This document shows positions 60,592 through 64,000 of a stretch of 64,000 bases of DNA, one piece after another. The notes under the pieces were generated by a model. That model made no database searches. It was not told the DNA's origin and saw only the letters and a program-made list of their open reading frames with translations. Source of the DNA: Kribbella capetownensis (GTDB lineage: Bacteria; Actinomycetota; Actinomycetes; Propionibacteriales; Kribbellaceae). The stretch lies in the NCBI RefSeq assembly GCF_004331485.1, contig NZ_SJKD01000010.1, forward strand, positions 62,001-126,000. Reading direction: 5' to 3'. Made by a program: the position numbers and the translations under genes. Each line of letters opens with the position of its first letter. Position 1 is the stretch's first letter.

Positions 60592-62214
60592 ATGCACCCA
60601 CGCGCAGGCCAGCCAGCTCAGCCCGAGGACCTCGTCGATGTCGAGGCGATGCTGACGGCGTACGACGAGATCACGCCGGATGTGGACAACCCCGCCCAGA
60701 AGGTCGTCTTCGGGACCTCGGGCCACCGTGGTTCGAGCCTGGACGGTGCTTTCAACGAGGCGCACATCCTGGCCATCACGCAGGCGATCTGCGAGTACCG
60801 GGCCGGTGAGGGGACAGCCGGGCCGCTGCTGGTCGGCCGGGACAGCCACGGCCTGTCGGAGCCGGCGTGGCGGACTGTGCTCGAGGTGCTCGCGGGCAAC
60901 GGCGTACAGACGCTCGTCGACAGCGCGGACCGGCTCACGCCGACGCCCGCCGTGTCGCACGCGATCCTGCGGCTCAACCGTGGTGCCGGGGCCGGTGCGG
61001 ACGGCATCGTGATCACGCCGTCGCACAACCCGCCGCGGGACGGCGGGATCAAGTACAACCCGCCGCACGGCGGACCGGCGGACTCGGACGCGACCGGCTG
61101 GATCGCCGCCCGCGCGAACGAGTTGATCGCCGGCGGCAATCGCGAGGTACGACGTACGCCGTTCGACCAGGCCAGGTCGCAGGCGGGGGAGTACGACTAC
61201 GTCGGCCATTACGTCGACGACCTGCCCTCGGTGCTGAACCTGGACGCGATCCGCACGGCCGGCGTGAAGATCGGCGCCGACCCGCTCGGTGGTGCGAGTG
61301 TGGACTACTGGGCGGCGATCGCGGAACGGCATGGTCTCGACCTGACCGTGGTGAACCCGCGGGTCGACCCGGCCTGGTCGTTCATGACGCTGGACCACGA
61401 CGGCAAGATCCGGATGGACTGCTCGTCGCCGTACGCGATGGCCTCGCTGGTCGCCCAGCGGGACCGGTACGACGTGGCGACCGGGAACGACGCGGACGCG
61501 GACCGGCACGGCATCGTCACCCCGGACGCCGGCCTGATGAACCCGAACCACTACCTGGCCGTCGCGATCTCCTACCTGTTCGCCAACCGCCAGTGGGGTC
61601 CGGACGTCGCGGTCGGCAAGACGCTCGTGTCGTCGTCGCTGATCGACCGCGTGGTCGCAGATCTGGGCCGACGACTGTGGGAGGTGCCGGTCGGCTTCAA
61701 GTGGTTCGTACCGGGACTGATCGACGGTTCGGTCGGCTTCGGCGGCGAGGAATCGGCGGGCGCGAGCTTCCTGCGCTTCGACGGCACGGTGTGGACCACG
61801 GACAAGGACGGCATTCTGCTGGCGCTGCTGGCCAGTGAGATCACCGCCGTCACCGGCGAGACGCCGTCGCAAGCGCACGCGAAGCTGGTCGATCGGTTCG
61901 GCGCCTCGGCGTACTCACGGGTGGACGCTCCGGCGACGCGCGAGCAGAAGGCCAAGCTGTCGGCACTGTCCGCGGACGCGGTCACCGCGACCGAGCTGGC
62001 GGGTGAGCCGATCCTGGACCGGATGACGAGTGCTCCCGGCAACGGCGCCGCGATCGGTGGGCTGAAGGTCACCACCGAGTCGGCGTGGTTCGCCGCCCGT
62101 CCGTCCGGGACCGAGGACCTCTACAAGATCTACGGCGAGTCCTTCAAGGGCGCCGACCACCTCGAGCAGGTCTTCGAGCAGGCCCGCGAGGTGGTCTCCA
62201 AGGCGCTGGGCTAA
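60592..62214 (+). CDS. pgm: phosphoglucomutase (alpha-D-glucose phosphate-specific)
   Basis: The protein has 540 residues; the ATG at 60592 is chosen because the family begins [19 protein letters not shown]. Domain signatures are [19 protein letters not shown], the phosphoserine loop [19 protein letters not shown], the metal loop [24 protein letters not shown] and the phosphate-binding [13 protein letters not shown]. It interconverts glucose-1-phosphate and glucose-6-phosphate for glycogen, trehalose and cell-wall sugar supply. Its stop overlaps the convergent DUF3037 gene by 4 bp. Confidence 0.95.
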   Translation: MHPRAGQPAQPEDLVDVEAMLTAYDEITPDVDNPAQKVVFGTSGHRGSSLDGAFNEAHILAITQAICEYRAGEGTAGPLLVGRDSHGLSEPAWRTVLEVLAGNGVQTLVDSADRLTPTPAVSHAILRLNRGAGAGADGIVITPSHNPPRDGGIKYNPPHGGPADSDATGWIAARANELIAGGNREVRRTPFDQARSQAGEYDYVGHYVDDLPSVLNLDAIRTAGVKIGADPLGGASVDYWAAIAERHGLDLTVVNPRVDPAWSFMTLDHDGKIRMDCSSPYAMASLVAQRDRYDVATGNDADADRHGIVTPDAGLMNPNHYLAVAISYLFANRQWGPDVAVGKTLVSSSLIDRVVADLGRRLWEVPVGFKWFVPGLIDGSVGFGGEESAGASFLRFDGTVWTTDKDGILLALLASEITAVTGETPSQAHAKLVDRFGASAYSRVDAPATREQKAKLSALSADAVTATELAGEPILDRMTSAPGNGAAIGGLKVTTESAWFAARPSGTEDLYKIYGESFKGADHLEQVFEQAREVVSKALG

Positions 62215-62594
62215 CGCACGAAGGCGTCGAGCAACCGGTCCAGGTCCGCGGCGGGGTCGTTGGTGAGCCCGCTGTGGATAGGACCGGGGTGTACGACGGT
62301 ACTGCGGGGAGCGGCGAGCCACCGGAAACGCTCGCCGATCCCGGTCGACGCGGCGGGACCGACGGCCGGGTCGCCGGCGCAGATCGCCCGGATGTGCTCG
62401 AGTGATGCGCACACCACGTCCACGTCGACGGCCGGATCCAGCGCCTTGAGCCGATCCGGATCGACATCCCACGCGGCGCCCAGGAAGTCCAAGGCACGGC
62501 AGTAGAGCACCGCACCCACATTGATGAACTCACCGCGCTGGATTCGCGGCGCCGCTCGCAGAATGACGTAGTCGAAAGGCACGAGAGAACTCAT
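62211..62594 (-). CDS. DUF3037 protein
   Basis: The protein has 127 residues from the ATG at 62594. The family pattern is [40 protein letters not shown] and the terminal [20 protein letters not shown]3037 genes are regularly found beside genes for HipA-like kinases, and here it lies 76 bp downstream of one on the same strand. The function is unknown. Confidence 0.87.
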   Translation of the reverse strand: MSSLVPFDYVILRAAPRIQRGEFINVGAVLYCRALDFLGAAWDVDPDRLKALDPAVDVDVVCASLEHIRAICAGDPAVGPAASTGIGERFRWLAAPRSTVVHPGPIHSGLTNDPAADLDRLLDAFVR

Positions 62595-62670
62595 CGACGT
62601 CCTCGCTTCGCTCCGGGCGCCGATGAGGCACGATCGGGCTGTGCTGTCTTGATGCCCTCGCTTCGCTCGG

Positions 62671-63408
62671 TCATCGCGCACCACCAGGGAGCCAGGCGGA
62701 CCGCTTGTCCAGCCGTGCGGTCAGATAGTCGAGGTACCGCTCCCGATCGCCGTCTTCCAGCCACTCGTTCGGCACCAGCCCGATCACCTCGGTCAGCAGC
62801 TCCGGCGTGATCGCAGCCGCCAGTTCCGCGTCCACCCCGGGTACGTCGGGTGTCGCGATCGAGAACACGTGGTCGGAGGCGTCGTACGGGAGGGTCGCGA
62901 ACTTCTCGGCCGGCATCCAGGAGTGGTGGAAGTACAACGCGGCGCCGTGGTCGATCAGCCAGAGGTTCTTGTGCCAGACCAGCAGGTTCGTGTTGCGCCA
63001 GGACCGGTCCACGTTGGCGACGAACGCGTCCAGCCACAGGATCCTGGCCATCGCCTGATCGCCCGGGTTGCCGGCCGAACCGTCGTACCCGAAGGAGCCG
63101 GGCAGGAAGTCGACGGCCAGGTTGAGGCCGGCGCTGCGGATCAGCAGTTCCTGGATCTCGAAGTCCGGTTCGGACTTGCCGATCGCCGGGTCGAGCTGGA
63201 TCAGCTTGAGCTCCGGCACCCGCAGGCCGAGCCGGCGGAACAACTCGCCGACGATGATCTCGGCGACCAGTGCCTTCGGGCCCTGGCCGGCGCCGTGGAA
63301 CTTGATCACGTACGTGCCGAGATCGTTGCCTTCGACAACGCCAGGCAGCGAACCGCCCTCGCGCAACGGCAACACGTAGCGTGTGGCGGTGATGGTCGGC
63401 AGAGTCAC
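62671..63408 (-). CDS. HipA-like kinase family protein
   Basis: The protein has 245 residues with a GTG start. Kinase-like elements are GTYVIKFHGAGQGPKALVAE, the catalytic segment DAFVANVDRSWRNTNLLVWH and the metal segment LWLIDHGAALYFH. It lacks the N-terminal HipA_N module and a HipB antitoxin neighbour, so it is not a classical HipBA toxin. With the downstream DUF3037 gene it forms a conserved but uncharacterised pair. Confidence 0.83.
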   Translation of the reverse strand: MTLPTITATRYVLPLREGGSLPGVVEGNDLGTYVIKFHGAGQGPKALVAEIIVGELFRRLGLRVPELKLIQLDPAIGKSEPDFEIQELLIRSAGLNLAVDFLPGSFGYDGSAGNPGDQAMARILWLDAFVANVDRSWRNTNLLVWHKNLWLIDHGAALYFHHSWMPAEKFATLPYDASDHVFSIATPDVPGVDAELAAAITPELLTEVIGLVPNEWLEDGDRERYLDYLTARLDKRSAWLPGGAR

Positions 63409-63450
63409 GCGGCAGAGCCTAACCGGTTTGCTGTCGGGTACCGGCCGAGG

Positions 63451-64000
63451 GTGAGGCTACCGTTCTTCGGGGTGGAGGAGGAGTTACTGCTCGTATCCGC
63501 CACCGGTCATCCACTCCCGCGCAGCAAGGCCGTCGTGGCGGGCGTGCAGGATCTCGATGTCGAGCTCGAGCTGACTCGGGCCATGGTCGAGATCAACACG
63601 CCGGTCTGCGAGACGTCGACCGAGCTGCGTGCTCACTTGTCCGACATGCGTTCCAAGCTCGCGGACGCGGCCGCAGCTGAGGGCGCCCGGCTGCTGGCGA
63701 TCGCCGTACCTCCGCACGGGCAGGCGGCCCAGTCGATCACCCGGAAGCCACGGTATGAGGAGTTGGCGGGGCAGTGGGGTCTGCTGGCGCGCGAGCAAGG
63801 AGTCTGCGGGTGTCACGTCCATGTCGACGTGACCGGCAAGGAGACAGCGGTCCGGGTCAGCAACCACCTGCGGCCCTGGCTGCCGGTCTTACTCGCCCTC
63901 ACCACGAACTCGCCGATCTATCTCGATCAGGACACCGGTTTCGCGAGTTGGCGGTGGTTGATGACGACCCGCTGGCCGTGCGCCGGTCCGCCGCCGTACC
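63451..64000 (+). CDS. YbdK/EgtA-type carboxylate-amine ligase (glutamate-cysteine ligase family 2), 3' end cut by window edge
   Basis: A GTG at 63451 opens a frame with no stop to the right edge (183 codons seen of about 370 usual). It starts VRLPFFGVEEELLLVSATGH, the hallmark nucleotide-binding opening of the family. It continues with LELTRAMVEINTPVCETSTE, RLLAIAVPPHGQ and CGCHVHVDV, the metal/glutamate site. The enzyme makes a gamma-glutamyl or similar amide using ATP; glutamate-cysteine ligase activity is the default prediction. It diverges from the HipA-like gene by 42 bp. Confidence 0.87.
   Translation, partial: MRLPFFGVEEELLLVSATGHPLPRSKAVVAGVQDLDVELELTRAMVEINTPVCETSTELRAHLSDMRSKLADAAAAEGARLLAIAVPPHGQAAQSITRKPRYEELAGQWGLLAREQGVCGCHVHVDVTGKETAVRVSNHLRPWLPVLLALTTNSPIYLDQDTGFASWRWLMTTRWPCAGPPPY

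Noticed and set aside
62597-62670. Two copies of CTCGCTTCGCTC between the DUF3037 and HipA-like genes
   Set aside because: Such short CTCGCTTCGCTC strings recur widely in high-GC actinomycete genomes and are too short to call a repeat element.

Overview
The window is a 64 kb stretch of high-GC chromosome from an actinomycete. Codons mostly end in G or C, GTG and TTG starts are frequent, and several genes look leaderless. The gene families are also actinobacterial: a SARP/AfsR regulator, an LLM (probably F420-dependent) oxidoreductase, a mycothiol-type maleylpyruvate isomerase relative, an FBP zinc-finger protein and a YbdK/EgtA ligase. The overall flavour resembles Kribbella or a related member of the Propionibacteriales, but that is an impression without a database search. 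No rRNA, tRNA, CRISPR array or insertion sequence was seen.

Layout. 0-10 kb: a WYL regulator cut by the left edge, a NarL-type response regulator with its histidine kinase, two small membrane proteins, a methyltransferase, a secreted lipoprotein hydrolase, an EamA transporter and a LysR regulator. 9.7-10.4 kb: a gene-free island with a 20-bp tandem repeat between two copies of an inverted-repeat element. 10.4-20.8 kb: a carbohydrate-use locus. A hydroxypyruvate-isomerase-like gene diverges from a tightly coupled run of two related predicted cytoplasmic glycoside hydrolases, a tartronate-semialdehyde-reductase-like enzyme, a sugar ABC importer (binding protein and two permeases, no ATPase), a D-2-hydroxyacid dehydrogenase and a GntR/FCD regulator. 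Matching GntR-type operator sequences lie at both ends. 20.8-33.5 kb: small redox enzymes, an FAD oxidoreductase, a large SARP-NB-ARC-TPR regulator, an LLM-hemerythrin fusion, a LysE exporter behind a coupled small ORF, and a MerR/VOC pair.

33.7-40.2 kb: an AddB-AddA-like helicase-nuclease pair for double-strand break repair. 41.0-45.9 kb: the most unusual locus. It encodes an FtsK/EccC-like ATPase without its own membrane anchor, a coiled-coil membrane protein, an 86-residue WXG100-sized helical protein and a 414-residue protein with a similar helical N-terminus and a CdiA-toxin-like C-terminus. I read it as a compact type VII-like (ESX-like) secretion and effector module. 46-55 kb: small proteins, an epimerase, a phosphoesterase, an NlpC/P60-like gene interrupted by a TGA, a DEDD exonuclease, PyrE, YceI, a long inverted repeat and a small PD-(D/E)XK nuclease-like protein. 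55.2-64 kb: a second sensor/kinase/regulator set preceded by a Crp-type box, a spermidine-synthase-like protein, phosphoglucomutase, a DUF3037/HipA-like pair and a YbdK-type ligase cut by the right edge.

One signal ignores gene boundaries. The palindrome half ATTGTCGAC/GTCGACAAT occurs nine times in the first 28.7 kb, usually as a Val-Asp-Asn codon string that uses the otherwise uncommon AAT codon.
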